A DNA stretch of 47,059 nucleotides, taken from Rickettsiales bacterium (GTDB lineage Bacteria; Pseudomonadota; Alphaproteobacteria; Rickettsiales; Deianiraeaceae). Both the position numbers and the translations under genes were made by a program. This document shows positions 1-9,954 of the stretch, one piece after another (positions within the stretch are counted from its first letter, which is position 1; each line of letters begins with the position of its first letter). Location of the stretch: assembly GCA_016735445.1 (NCBI GenBank), contig JAERRN010000017.1, forward strand, positions 1 to 47,059. The letters run 5' to 3'. The notes under the pieces were generated by a model. It was not told where the DNA came from and searched no databases. It saw only the letters and a program-made list of their open reading frames with translations.

Positions 1-247
1 TCTTACAATCTAAAAACACAAGGTTATTTATTAACTTCTTTTAAAAATATTTTAAACTATAATTGAGTAAATACTTTACATACTAAACAGTAATAATGGT
101 AAATTTGCTTATTAACGATGTAAGAAAAACAATAAAGATTACACAAAATGGCAAAAATAAATAATCTTTACTTTTTTAATTTTTTTCACCTAATGTGATA
201 GATGTTTTAATTAAAGAATATTCTTTTTATTTTTATATATTTTTACC

Positions 248-556
248 ATGATGATATACATTGGCATTAGTTTATTAGTTACCGGTTTGGCGTTAGCTTT
301 TGCTGTTGGTATTGCAACGATGAAACAATCTAACTCTTATACTTTAATGCATATTAGTGCTATTACTGACGCTGTTGGTAGTGTGTTGGTAATTTTAGGA
401 CTGTCAATTTTATTATTTTATGAAGGAAATATAACGCAGGGAATAAAACTAATATTATTAGCTTTATTAATTTACGTTGTTAATCCAATGTCTAGTTACT
501 CTCTAACAAAGGCGCTTTATTTTTACGATAACGAAACAATGGATCATAAAGCTTGA
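248..556 (+). CDS. mnhG: MrpG/MnhG-like monovalent cation/proton antiporter subunit G
   Basis: A 102-residue membrane protein with three hydrophobic segments (about residues 2-24, 38-59 and 64-83). The middle part reads MHISAITDAVGSVLVILG, which matches the family pattern of a short loop with His and Asp-Ala-x-Gly before a hydrophobic helix. Family knowledge: MrpG is a small subunit of the multisubunit Mrp Na+/H+ antiporter in the inner membrane. Here it stands without the E and F subunits, although an MrpD-like gene lies at 31.9 kb; scattered Mrp genes are usual in Rickettsiales. The stop overlaps the in-frame TTG of the next ORF, so translation with dapE is probably coupled. The start is one of two adjacent ATGs (248 or 251), and no Shine-Dalgarno is visible. 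A 14-base palindrome with a T-rich tail lies at 213-226, but nothing else is evident between the window edge and this gene. Confidence 0.75.
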   Translation: MMIYIGISLLVTGLALAFAVGIATMKQSNSYTLMHISAITDAVGSVLVILGLSILLFYEGNITQGIKLILLALLIYVVNPMSSYSLTKALYFYDNETMDHKA

Positions 557-582
557 TTACGCAATCTTACTTTTATTTTTTT

Positions 583-1740
583 ATGTCAGCTAGTAACTTA
601 AACGTAGTAGATATTTTACGCAATCTAGTTGCTTTTAAAAGCATTACTCCTGCCGATGATGGTTGTTTAGATTATATTGCTAAAATATTAACAGACAGAT
701 CTTTTACGATCATCAAAAAAGAAATAAAAGGAGCTACTTGTTTGTATGCTCGCTTAGGCTCAAAGGGTAAAAATTTATGCCTTTCTGGTCATATCGACGT
801 CGTGCCTCCTGGTAGTTTGTCTTTTTGGGATAGTGATCCTTTTTTAATGATTGAAAAAAACGGTTTTTTAATTGGTCGTGGTGTTTGCGACATGAAGGGC
901 GGAATATCGGCCTTCATGTCCGCAATAGACTTAGCTTTAACTGCTAATCCTAATTTATGCGATAAAAATAGTTTATCTATTTTATTTACCAGTGATGAAG
1001 AGAAAGCGGGTGTTACAAGTTGTGAGAAATTTTTAAAAGAATTACATAGTGATGGCGAAAAAATAGATCATTGTTTAATTGGCGAACCAACATCTTATAA
1101 TAAATTTGGCGACTCTGTTAAGGTTGGCAGGAGAGGTAGCTGCACTGTTGAGGTTAAAGTTACCGGTCTTGGTGGTCACGTTGCTTATCCACGACTTTGC
1201 AATAATCCATTAAGAGTTTTAATTGATTGCTTAAGCGCTATTCAGAAATATCGATGGGATAGTGGCACAGAAGATTTTGAGGAATCTAATCTGGAGGTGG
1301 TTGGTATTTCTTCTTCTGACAATATTTCTAATTTGATATCAGGTTATGCAGTTGCTCAACTGAATTTAAGATTTAATGTTTTACATACGCTTGAAAGTGT
1401 TCAAGCTACAATTAGTGAGTTTTTTTATAAAAAAATAAAACATCCTTTTGTTTGTGAGTTAGATTTTAAAGGTGGAAATAAACCTTTTGTTTCTTCTGGA
1501 ACATTTTTACTTGCCAATGTTAGAGATGCTATAAAAAAAGTTACATCACTTGATAGCGATCAATCTACTGCAGGTGGTTGCTCGGATGGTTCTTATATAT
1601 CTGTTTACTGTAAAGATATGGTTGAGTTTGGAGTTATCAATTCAACGGCTCATAAAGCAAATGAATCAGTCAAAAAGGAAGATATACACGATTTAGTCAA
1701 AATTTATTTTAATGTAATTAATTCTGTCTTGGGACAATAA
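583..1740 (+). CDS. dapE: Succinyl-diaminopimelate desuccinylase
   Basis: This M20-family zinc peptidase-type enzyme hydrolyses N-succinyl-LL-2,6-diaminopimelate in the cytoplasm, a step of lysine and DAP synthesis. From the ATG at 583 the protein has 385 residues, close to the usual length. Visible metal-site motifs are GHIDVVPPG (His70, Asp72), CDMKGG (Asp103) and TSDEE (the catalytic and metal-bridging Glu pair, 139-140), followed by the dimerisation lid with GEPTS and GRRGS and the late GGCSDG segment. The ORF track starts at a TTG (553) that overlaps the stop of mnhG. I prefer the ATG because MSASNLNVVDILRNL aligns with the typical DapE N-terminus, but the TTG start cannot be excluded. 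dapD is in the same window at 17 kb but not in an operon with it. Confidence 0.93.
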   Translation: MSASNLNVVDILRNLVAFKSITPADDGCLDYIAKILTDRSFTIIKKEIKGATCLYARLGSKGKNLCLSGHIDVVPPGSLSFWDSDPFLMIEKNGFLIGRGVCDMKGGISAFMSAIDLALTANPNLCDKNSLSILFTSDEEKAGVTSCEKFLKELHSDGEKIDHCLIGEPTSYNKFGDSVKVGRRGSCTVEVKVTGLGGHVAYPRLCNNPLRVLIDCLSAIQKYRWDSGTEDFEESNLEVVGISSSDNISNLISGYAVAQLNLRFNVLHTLESVQATISEFFYKKIKHPFVCELDFKGGNKPFVSSGTFLLANVRDAIKKVTSLDSDQSTAGGCSDGSYISVYCKDMVEFGVINSTAHKANESVKKEDIHDLVKIYFNVINSVLGQ

Positions 1741-1923
1741 TTACATTAGCAAAAGTTTAATTATTTTTAACTATTAAAATTTCTGTTTTCAACAGTCAAT
1801 CTATCGTCTCTAATAGTTAGTGTGGTAGGTTTGTGAGTTATATTTTTTTATATTTTTAGTTAATTCTAGTTAATTGCGCTCTGTTTAGATTTGATTTAAA
1901 TTTACTATCGCTACGTTAAAAAG

Positions 1924-4900
1924 TTAATCTTTTTTTTCAGCTTCAGAACCCCAGACGGACTGAGTGCCAGATTTTGCTCTTGGTCGCTGACGTGTGTTCG
2001 GTGCCTGACTGGTACCACCTTGACCAACGCCACCTTGACCAGCTTGACCAACTTGACCAGCTCCACCTTGACCAACGCCACCTCTTCCAATATTTTGACC
2101 ACCTTGACCAACTCCACCTCTTCCAATATTTTGACCACCTTGACCAACTCCACCTTGACCAGCTTGACCAACTTGACCACCTTGACCAGCTTGACCAACT
2201 TGACCACCTTGACCAACTCCACCTTGACCAACTTGACCACCTTGACCAGCTTGACCAACTTGACCAGCTTGACCAACTTGACCAACTTGACCAACGCCAG
2301 CTTGACCAGTGCCACCTCTTCCAATATTTTGACCACCTTGACCAACTTGACCTTGACCACCTTGACCACCTTGACCAGCTTGACCAACGCCAGCTTGACC
2401 AGTGCCTTGTGTAACACCTTGTATAATACCTTTAGCAACACCACCTTTTTCAGCACCTTTACTGCCGTCTTTTCCGCTATCTTGACCGCCGTCTTTACCA
2501 ATATCTTTAGCAACATGTGCAATACCTTTAGCGCCTTGACCACCACTTCCGCCACCTTTATCAGCTCCATCTTGACCACCTTGAGCGCCTTGAGCGGCGT
2601 TACCCCTTCTATCACCTTGAGAGGCGCTAGAGTTGCTTCTTTTAGGATTGCTTGTATCGGGTTTTGAATCTTTTTCTTCTGTAGCTTTTTTTCTTTTCAT
2701 CGATTTATCTATTGCTTTGTTAGCTAAGCGGTCTATTGTGCTTGCCGCTTTAGTTACTGGATACATTACGGCATCTTGTGCTTTACCAGCGGCAGATCTT
2801 TTTAAATTATCTATTGTTCCTGTTATATCTTTGAAAAAATCATCCAAACCTTGCCGTTCTCCAAATAGTGGTTTGGATATAAATTTATCCATTGTTTCAA
2901 TAATAATTAATAAAACAATTAGCTCTGATACGGTTGGAAATGATCCTGTTTGATTTATACTTGCTCCGGTAATGTTGTTAAAATATGGTCTTAATGTTGC
3001 AGGTATTGAGTTTGCTACTGACCACCATCCTAGCACTGACACGTTTACTATCGGTATTGTTATGATAGATATGTAGCATATTTTAAAGTATAAAATTGCC
3101 TCTACTATATTTAAATATAGTAACGTGAATAGTGCTAATGTCGAGAATAGATAAAATTGTGATATAGCAAAATTTAATAAACCTTTCCACCAGTTAGTAA
3201 AGTATTGTGCTGTTTTTGAATGTAATCTAAACATGAAAAACAAAGGTCCGATTGTCATATACATTCCTATCATAATTAAACATGATAGATATTGTATCAT
3301 TGATCTGGAGAATATCATTACATAACTAAAGAAGCTGTAAAGTATGAATATAACATATATAAAGCCGGTCATATCGCTAATTAACACAGCAAGTACCCTT
3401 AACCATGTTGTTGCCTTTAGAAAAACTTGATCAAAAATTATATCCACAGGTCCAAACATATTTTTGCCCTCAATATCTTTTGGGTCTATTGCTTGAACAA
3501 CAATAGAATTAATACCGTCAGTTATTTTTAGATAATTTTCCACTATATAGTGTTGGTACATGTCCCATGCTTCTAGGTTAAAAAATGCAAATGTAATTGC
3601 TATATTCATGCTTTCTTTTAATAGCGTTGACATGTCTATTTTTCCTTCTCCTAAGACTACATTATATCCCTTCACTGTTATTACTAATATCAGCACAATG
3701 TAAACAATTGATTGTAGATGAAAATTAGTTGCAAATGATGAGAAAGATTGATAAACAATACCACTTTTCCAATCTCTAGATTTATCACAGATTAATTTAG
3801 TTTCATACAATGGGTCGGCATTGTTAGCTGGTGTAGTGTTTGTGTTATTGTTTGATGCTGAAGAGTCAGATATATCAATATTATGGCATGCTTGAATTAC
3901 ATTACATGAGTAGTTATCTGCGGATCTACTTTCGTCACTTGAATGTCCAAGTTTGGGGCCATCTTTTTTTGGCCCAACAAAAACAATTTCGTCACTTTGG
4001 CTAATATTTGTATTTGGATCACATATTGTAATTTCTGATCCAGAAGATGGTATTGTTACTCCGTTAACAGAAGCACCTTTACAAGCGTTTAACAATTGTG
4101 CGTCGCAATATACCCTTTTTGAATCTGCAAATTGACAATTAAATCTGTTTGATGATGGGGAATCTATTTGTAGCGATGAGCCGTTTATAATTGGGTTATA
4201 ACATTTAGCGCATTCGTTAGTTGTTACTCTCTTGCATGTTATTTCTACACTTATGTTGTTGTTTGCATCTCTAGTGCTACAATCAACATATTCAACTTTA
4301 TCTAAGTATCTATTTGCATTACAACTTGAAATTGACCCTGTAACAGTTTTTGCAAGTGCATCTGTAATTGGATCTGGGTTATTGACGTCTTGTGACCCCG
4401 AACCACCGCCAACAGGTGGCGGTGGGCTATTAACATCTATATATGTGTTTACTATAGATATGGGGGCTTTAACATTTGTTAAGTTTTTTGGCCCTGCTAC
4501 GCAGTTTCTTTGTAAGTCACATGTTGACACACCCACTGTTACAGTACGGTCTCTTACGGTGTAAATTTCTTTACTAGGTTGGCAATTGCTAAAAATTTTA
4601 AATGGCTTTGGGTCATTTGGTGTACATGTTGGTGTTACTGAGCTATCTACTACATCATTGTCTAATATATGTTCGGATGGGTATTTAAAGCTGTTATTTT
4701 TTTCTTCTCGTTTCCAACATAATGTATTTGTATAAGGTTGTTTTAAACACGTTATTGTAGGGTTCTCATCCTTACCTGTTTTACCAACAGAATATGATAG
4801 ATCCAATGATTTTATACCGTAGTAGTTAAAATTAATCCATCCAGCAGTAACGTCTTCAAATGAATCAAGATTATGACCCGTTTTGTAAAACATTCTTAAA

Positions 4901-7900
4901 ATTTTAAATTTAAGGTAACCACCTTCTTTAAAAAATTCTATTTCTATAGCTTTTGTTAAGTTACCAGCAATTGTAGATAAAAACCATTTATTTGGGTCTT
5001 GCTTGCTTCGTTTTCTTCTTGCCCAACTACCTGTATTGCCAAATGAGTAACCAAAGTATATTGCTTTATCTATGTTAATTGACAGTAAATCAACTGTATC
5101 AGATGGTATGTTTGTATTGAATGGTACATTTCTAAACTGTAAGTTAACGTTGTCAAGAAGCTTCTTTTTTACACTGGTTTTATATGTTTCTTTTATCATT
5201 GTATAGATATTACACAGTTTTACTTTTTCCTGTGGTTTACAGGTAATATTACTGCCAGGTTGGCTAATGTCTGTTTCACACATTTCTTTACAATCACCGT
5301 ATATTTGTGGTTTGATAAAAACTTCTTTTCCTTCGTATACAATGTTACCATCTGAAAATATAAAACCAGCCTCACATTTATGCAACATTTGTTCTTTGTT
5401 AAGAAACTTAAAAAATATTTGCACTAAATCTTTCTCTATAGGGTCGTCGTATACTTTAACTAGTTTACAGTTACCTTGTGAATGCGAAGCATGATGTACT
5501 ACGTGTTTTATTGCACTAAGATTGACATCTGCACCTACGTATATAAAGTCACTGTATTGTGGATGAGCCTTTACCGCTTCGCTATACATCATGTCCATAC
5601 ATTCTGCTCTAGCTAATTCTGGAGTGTTAAATCTAAAATGAAAATCACTTGTTCCAATAGCGATATATTTATAAGTAGATAAACATAAAAACGGATTTAT
5701 GCAATGTTGGAGATCTATGCCAGATGTTTGTTGGTAATTTATTCTATCACTATCAGTGTAAGGTATTAATAGAATTTTATTTCTTGGGTCGACTCTATTA
5801 AAATTAATTGATGGATAACATTTGCTGTAATAATTTTTATATTCTGTTGACCCACTGTTGCTTAATAAGTTAATATCGTAACCTGAGTTGCTAGGGTACA
5901 TTAACCTATTTACCCATATTTTGTGACCATAACCCGTAAGTTGTAAAGTTGTTAACAATTTAGATCGTTTTTCTTTTTGCGATATAACTATAATTCTATT
6001 GCCGCTGTTTAGTCTTAAAAATTTCTTAGAGACAAGGTTGTTATATATACTTAACATACGGCTAGTGTTTCCTTTTTGAACATAAGCATGTAAAATTGGA
6101 CCTTCGTATCCGTATCTTTGAGTACAAAGTTTAATACTTTCATTTGAAAACAACGGATTGCTAGCGGTTATTGTTGTTGCAAAATCATTTGCATTTTTTG
6201 TTGATACAAATTTTTCTTCATGAAAAACAAACTTTCCTAGCTCTTCTTTTTTGTATGTACATGCGTAAAACGGTAGACCACCCGCATTGCCAGCTGTTGG
6301 ACCATTATTGTCTGTACATATTGTTATTCTTTTTTGTTCGTTTTCGTTTTTTCCAATTAAAATTTTAAATGGGGTTTTACGAGATATTTTCATTTTACAT
6401 GCTGTAACTATGTTGTTAGTACATGTAAAAACATTATTATTTCTCACGTGTGTACATACTGTTGTATTTGTTTTTGGGTCTCTTGGACCTAAAAAACTAC
6501 TACTTAGTAACTTCGTGGTTGTTTGTGCAGGATCGTACGTTGTTGCAAGTTGTACTTGTTCGCACTGTGCGCAAAGTTTATTATCTATTGGATTAAAAGG
6601 CAGATCTACCGTTGCCTTTATTAAATTATTTTCATTGCATTTTTCTCCTTGAAGATTATCTGCTGGAGTTCCGATATCTATGTCAATTTTATCATCGGAT
6701 GGGTTATTTTGCGATGGTTTGTCTGGCATTACAATAATTGTTTTACAATTATTAAGGTCATCCGTTGATTTGCCAAAAAATATTGTTTTAATTGTTTCGA
6801 CAAATGCTATATTAATAGCGTTTGATATCCACCCATTTGTACTAACACCAAGGTTATTATTTGGTGTTTTTGCTTTTGCTGCAACCCTGTAATATCCTGT
6901 ATTATAATATAGGATATTTGAGTTATCGCTATTTGTTTTTGGTGCGATATTTTCTTCTATATACGATGGATTGAATGTTAGTATTTTTCCATCTGTTTTA
7001 TATGTACTTTTTGGTGGCGTTGTGTCTAGTATGCCAATCCACACTTTTCCAGAATGATTTGGTAACCATTCTGCCATCCCGTCGGCAAATCCATCACTCA
7101 TATCTAACGCTAAGAAGTCTAGCACTGGTAAGTTAGGGTTATTTTTTATTTTACGCAGTATATCGTCGTGGTGCGTTAGCTCTCCAAATATTTTAGAGGG
7201 GTGCTTTTGTTTATCTAGATCTTGAGTATAAGAACCTTTTCCGTCTTTTTTAAATTCTTGTATATAAATAAATGCTCTCTCACCATTTTTTAATTGCTGC
7301 CCCGAAGATATTATTATATTTGTCGCTTTATTACCAATTACCTCTCTGTGGGTGGCTGTAGTTTTGTCAGGATCTAATATTTCATTTGCTCTTTTGTCAT
7401 CATGCGAGAACATTGTTTTTATATTGTTACCATTTCCTGCGTACCCTATTGCCATAGTGTATCTTTTGCCATCATCTGGCACTCTTATCACACTGTTAAT
7501 GTTTTGCCCATTGTTTGAGAATATCCCGCCGTAATATAGCTCGCCTATTTTTTTGCTATAAAGTAAGTTAGTTAATGATTTTATTTTGTTATTTGATAAT
7601 TGTTTACTTTCTGAGTCACTACATGAAGAACCTAATATATTTGTTTTGTATTTATACATGTATATATTATCGCTTTTTTTGTCGTAATATTCTATTTCCC
7701 AAACATGGTCTTTTGAATATTCACAGTCAGATCTATGTTTTATTTTTGACGATATTACGTTGTCACTAAAATCGCTATCTGTTTCTACAGTTCTTAAATT
7801 TGATGTTGGTTCTATTTGTAAATCTTTTTTAATACAAACACCGCAGTGTCTATTTTGAATATTTTCTCCATCATTAAATAATACCCCTGTATCAATTAAC

Positions 7901-9954
7901 GTATTTACCCTAGGTGAGTGCGATTGTTGATATGTTTGTGTGACTTCTCTACTGTTATGGTTTGTTCTATTTTTATCAGTTACTACTTTTACACAAGAGC
8001 CGATAGGTATTATTTCTGCATTATCGCTAGTATCTATTTTTATTGTGCTAATACATTTTTCTACAGGCACTCTAACGTTGTTACATCCAGATATATATTT
8101 TTTAAAACATCCAACAAAACTAACTGGTTTAATAGCGTACGCCATTGCTGTTGAGCAATTTCTAAAGCCAACTATTTTTGAATATATTTCTGCCATTTGC
8201 GTACCAAAGGTCCACATAATTTTGCTACATTTATTTTGGTGACTTTCGTCATATTTTGCAACAGATTGTGCTGTTTCGTCTTTAATATTAAAATTAATAG
8301 TACTTCCATTTTCTAACAATACTGGGAAAGCTTTCCATTCTGATGACACTGCTGTTGACGAGTCCATTGCCAGATTGTACGTCTTTCCTGAGGTTGTCAT
8401 TTTTATCTGACATCTGTTTAAATCTCTAGTGTTATCACTTGTTGCAAGTGTTATATTTGCTTCTATAAATTGTAATGGCCAAGAAAGTTTAATATTGCTG
8501 TGGTTTGGGCATATTTTTGTTTTTATTTTTCTACTTTTAATCGGTGAGGTAAATTCTCTACAAACAGGTATATTGTTTTCACTTTCGTCACAAGTTACTT
8601 TTGGGTAATCGTAGCTTGTAGCCCAATAAACTTGTGAGTCTGATAGAACATAATTATAATAACCACCATATAGTCCGCCAAACTCTGTTATGTTATATTT
8701 GTCATCTATTTGCTTGCATGTGGTTCCTTGTGGGGTAAAATACCACCTTGAAACTGGTCCTAAATTGTACATTGTTGCTATTTGTGGTTTTGGATCATCT
8801 CGTGGGGTCATGTTTGTGGCCCAGTTTGGTAATTGATGATTATGCGTGCATAGTGCAAACTCTGGTAGGTTTGACCATGGCATGCTAAGAATAGAATTGC
8901 AACGTCTCAGGTAATCAATTGGAATGTTGCGTCTTCTTTTGTTTGTTGTTCCTGATGTAATGTTAACACCTTTGCAATAGCTATGTAGTCCATAAGCTTC
9001 TTTTACCTGATCTTTAGTTCTGGATCTTTTTATATAAAATGGGAATCTTAGAAGTTCTCTAGCGTTGTTAACGCACTGCGTTGCTTCATGTCCGGAAATC
9101 GCAAATTTATTACCGCAGGCCCCATATGCAAATACATTACCAGAACACCAAGCGTTTCTAGCGTCTGGCATACAGCTAATGTCATCTTTTATTTGATCGG
9201 TACAGCCGCTAATGTTGTCTCCTCGGCACTCATTTTTAAAAGGTGTTCCTGTATGGCATGACCATTTCTCGTTGTCCCCATAGCGACCTAGCGATGTATT
9301 GTATGTTGGTATTAAAACCGCATAAATACCTAGACAATTGTTTAATTTAATACCGCCAGCGTACTCACTTTCCTCTTCTTTGCCAGGGATATATTTTGGA
9401 TTTGGTATTGCGCCAATAACAGGTGTTTTATCTTGCTGCTCCATTATACATGATATCCGCATTTCTGATCCAGGTACTGTAAAAATTGGAGAAGGAATTA
9501 ATTCTGATGTATAAATGGTTTCAGAGGTTCCGCTGCTATCTATATACGAGATAGGTTTTATTTTAAACGGCACTTTTTGGGTAATTGTGTACCCAGCTAA
9601 GTTTACCTGACCTTTTATTGTCATTGAAACTCTAAAGCCTTGGTATATCATAAAATCTTTTTTTGGACCGTTATCGTCTTTTTGAGAGTTTGGCTCATCT
9701 TCGTTGTACTCTATGGCATACCAAGGAAATCGCATTTCTTCCTCTGTTTTGTTTGGCTTTGGAATTGCCAATATATTGTCATCTATATCGACATTAAGTT
9801 CGTTTAATGGCCATATTTTTTTTATGATAGATTTTATTTCACTTCCGTCATCGCCAGGGTCGTAACATCCTGCACCACTGCAAGAGCCAAGCAGTAAACA
9901 AATTACAACTAAACTTACTGTAAAATTTGAGCTTGAATTAGCTTTTTTACTCAT
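1924..9954 (-). CDS. Giant VirB6/TrbL-type T4SS protein with lipoprotein signal, huge ectodomain and Gly/Gln-rich tail
   Basis: A 2676-residue protein. Residues 1-25 form a lipoprotein-type signal ending in LLGSC (Cys25). Residues ~26-2060 are exported-looking, rich in Asn, Ser and Cys, with many CxxC pairs (CAQC near 1126, CAKC near 1911, CGVC) and a proline/glycine linker (PPPPVGGGSGS) near 1845. About residues 2070-2360 form a polytopic block of several membrane helices with a WW(K/S) pattern (TNWWKGL, LGWWSVA) typical of TrbL/VirB6, the inner-membrane channel component of T4SS. After the last helix comes a charged Lys/Asp-rich linker and then a repetitive GQ/GG tail (~2514-2650), presumably cytoplasmic. 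Rickettsiales commonly have several oversized VirB6 paralogs; this one stands alone with no virB3 or virB4 beside it. A good promoter lies just upstream. The VirB6 call is firm for the C-terminal part only; the ectodomain function is unknown. Confidence 0.85.
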   Translation of the reverse strand: MSKKANSSSNFTVSLVVICLLLGSCSGAGCYDPGDDGSEIKSIIKKIWPLNELNVDIDDNILAIPKPNKTEEEMRFPWYAIEYNEDEPNSQKDDNGPKKDFMIYQGFRVSMTIKGQVNLAGYTITQKVPFKIKPISYIDSSGTSETIYTSELIPSPIFTVPGSEMRISCIMEQQDKTPVIGAIPNPKYIPGKEEESEYAGGIKLNNCLGIYAVLIPTYNTSLGRYGDNEKWSCHTGTPFKNECRGDNISGCTDQIKDDISCMPDARNAWCSGNVFAYGACGNKFAISGHEATQCVNNARELLRFPFYIKRSRTKDQVKEAYGLHSYCKGVNITSGTTNKRRRNIPIDYLRRCNSILSMPWSNLPEFALCTHNHQLPNWATNMTPRDDPKPQIATMYNLGPVSRWYFTPQGTTCKQIDDKYNITEFGGLYGGYYNYVLSDSQVYWATSYDYPKVTCDESENNIPVCREFTSPIKSRKIKTKICPNHSNIKLSWPLQFIEANITLATSDNTRDLNRCQIKMTTSGKTYNLAMDSSTAVSSEWKAFPVLLENGSTINFNIKDETAQSVAKYDESHQNKCSKIMWTFGTQMAEIYSKIVGFRNCSTAMAYAIKPVSFVGCFKKYISGCNNVRVPVEKCISTIKIDTSDNAEIIPIGSCVKVVTDKNRTNHNSREVTQTYQQSHSPRVNTLIDTGVLFNDGENIQNRHCGVCIKKDLQIEPTSNLRTVETDSDFSDNVISSKIKHRSDCEYSKDHVWEIEYYDKKSDNIYMYKYKTNILGSSCSDSESKQLSNNKIKSLTNLLYSKKIGELYYGGIFSNNGQNINSVIRVPDDGKRYTMAIGYAGNGNNIKTMFSHDDKRANEILDPDKTTATHREVIGNKATNIIISSGQQLKNGERAFIYIQEFKKDGKGSYTQDLDKQKHPSKIFGELTHHDDILRKIKNNPNLPVLDFLALDMSDGFADGMAEWLPNHSGKVWIGILDTTPPKSTYKTDGKILTFNPSYIEENIAPKTNSDNSNILYYNTGYYRVAAKAKTPNNNLGVSTNGWISNAINIAFVETIKTIFFGKSTDDLNNCKTIIVMPDKPSQNNPSDDKIDIDIGTPADNLQGEKCNENNLIKATVDLPFNPIDNKLCAQCEQVQLATTYDPAQTTTKLLSSSFLGPRDPKTNTTVCTHVRNNNVFTCTNNIVTACKMKISRKTPFKILIGKNENEQKRITICTDNNGPTAGNAGGLPFYACTYKKEELGKFVFHEEKFVSTKNANDFATTITASNPLFSNESIKLCTQRYGYEGPILHAYVQKGNTSRMLSIYNNLVSKKFLRLNSGNRIIVISQKEKRSKLLTTLQLTGYGHKIWVNRLMYPSNSGYDINLLSNSGSTEYKNYYSKCYPSINFNRVDPRNKILLIPYTDSDRINYQQTSGIDLQHCINPFLCLSTYKYIAIGTSDFHFRFNTPELARAECMDMMYSEAVKAHPQYSDFIYVGADVNLSAIKHVVHHASHSQGNCKLVKVYDDPIEKDLVQIFFKFLNKEQMLHKCEAGFIFSDGNIVYEGKEVFIKPQIYGDCKEMCETDISQPGSNITCKPQEKVKLCNIYTMIKETYKTSVKKKLLDNVNLQFRNVPFNTNIPSDTVDLLSINIDKAIYFGYSFGNTGSWARRKRSKQDPNKWFLSTIAGNLTKAIEIEFFKEGGYLKFKILRMFYKTGHNLDSFEDVTAGWINFNYYGIKSLDLSYSVGKTGKDENPTITCLKQPYTNTLCWKREEKNNSFKYPSEHILDNDVVDSSVTPTCTPNDPKPFKIFSNCQPSKEIYTVRDRTVTVGVSTCDLQRNCVAGPKNLTNVKAPISIVNTYIDVNSPPPPVGGGSGSQDVNNPDPITDALAKTVTGSISSCNANRYLDKVEYVDCSTRDANNNISVEITCKRVTTNECAKCYNPIINGSSLQIDSPSSNRFNCQFADSKRVYCDAQLLNACKGASVNGVTIPSSGSEITICDPNTNISQSDEIVFVGPKKDGPKLGHSSDESRSADNYSCNVIQACHNIDISDSSASNNNTNTTPANNADPLYETKLICDKSRDWKSGIVYQSFSSFATNFHLQSIVYIVLILVITVKGYNVVLGEGKIDMSTLLKESMNIAITFAFFNLEAWDMYQHYIVENYLKITDGINSIVVQAIDPKDIEGKNMFGPVDIIFDQVFLKATTWLRVLAVLISDMTGFIYVIFILYSFFSYVMIFSRSMIQYLSCLIMIGMYMTIGPLFFMFRLHSKTAQYFTNWWKGLLNFAISQFYLFSTLALFTLLYLNIVEAILYFKICYISIITIPIVNVSVLGWWSVANSIPATLRPYFNNITGASINQTGSFPTVSELIVLLIIIETMDKFISKPLFGERQGLDDFFKDITGTIDNLKRSAAGKAQDAVMYPVTKAASTIDRLANKAIDKSMKRKKATEEKDSKPDTSNPKRSNSSASQGDRRGNAAQGAQGGQDGADKGGGSGGQGAKGIAHVAKDIGKDGGQDSGKDGSKGAEKGGVAKGIIQGVTQGTGQAGVGQAGQGGQGGQGQVGQGGQNIGRGGTGQAGVGQVGQVGQAGQVGQAGQGGQVGQGGVGQGGQVGQAGQGGQVGQAGQGGVGQGGQNIGRGGVGQGGQNIGRGGVGQGGAGQVGQAGQGGVGQGGTSQAPNTRQRPRAKSGTQSVWGSEAEKKD
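2016..2415. repeat. Minisatellite encoding the Gly/Gln-rich tail of the VirB6-like protein
   Basis: Tandem degenerate 9-base units (on the minus strand ggtcaagNN followed by gga/ggt) encode GQA, GQV, GQG and GGV triplets. A longer block containing CCACCTCTTCCAATATTTTG (encoding QNIGRGG) occurs at 2078, 2114 and 2312, so the first two copies are 36 bases apart. All units are multiples of three bases, so gain or loss of units keeps the frame. The array is free of stops in several frames, which is why the ORF track shows shadow ORFs of Asp-Gln-Leu, Thr-Leu-Thr-Asn and Val-Lys-Leu repeats on both strands here. Confidence 0.95.

Noticed and set aside
1911-2615. 234-residue minus-strand ORF rich in Val-Lys-Leu, and plus-strand ORFs 1974-2414 and 2020-2667 of DQL and TLTN repeats
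   Set aside because: They are shadow readings of the stop-free minisatellite in the tail of the VirB6-like gene, whose own frame continues into a recognisable TrbL domain.
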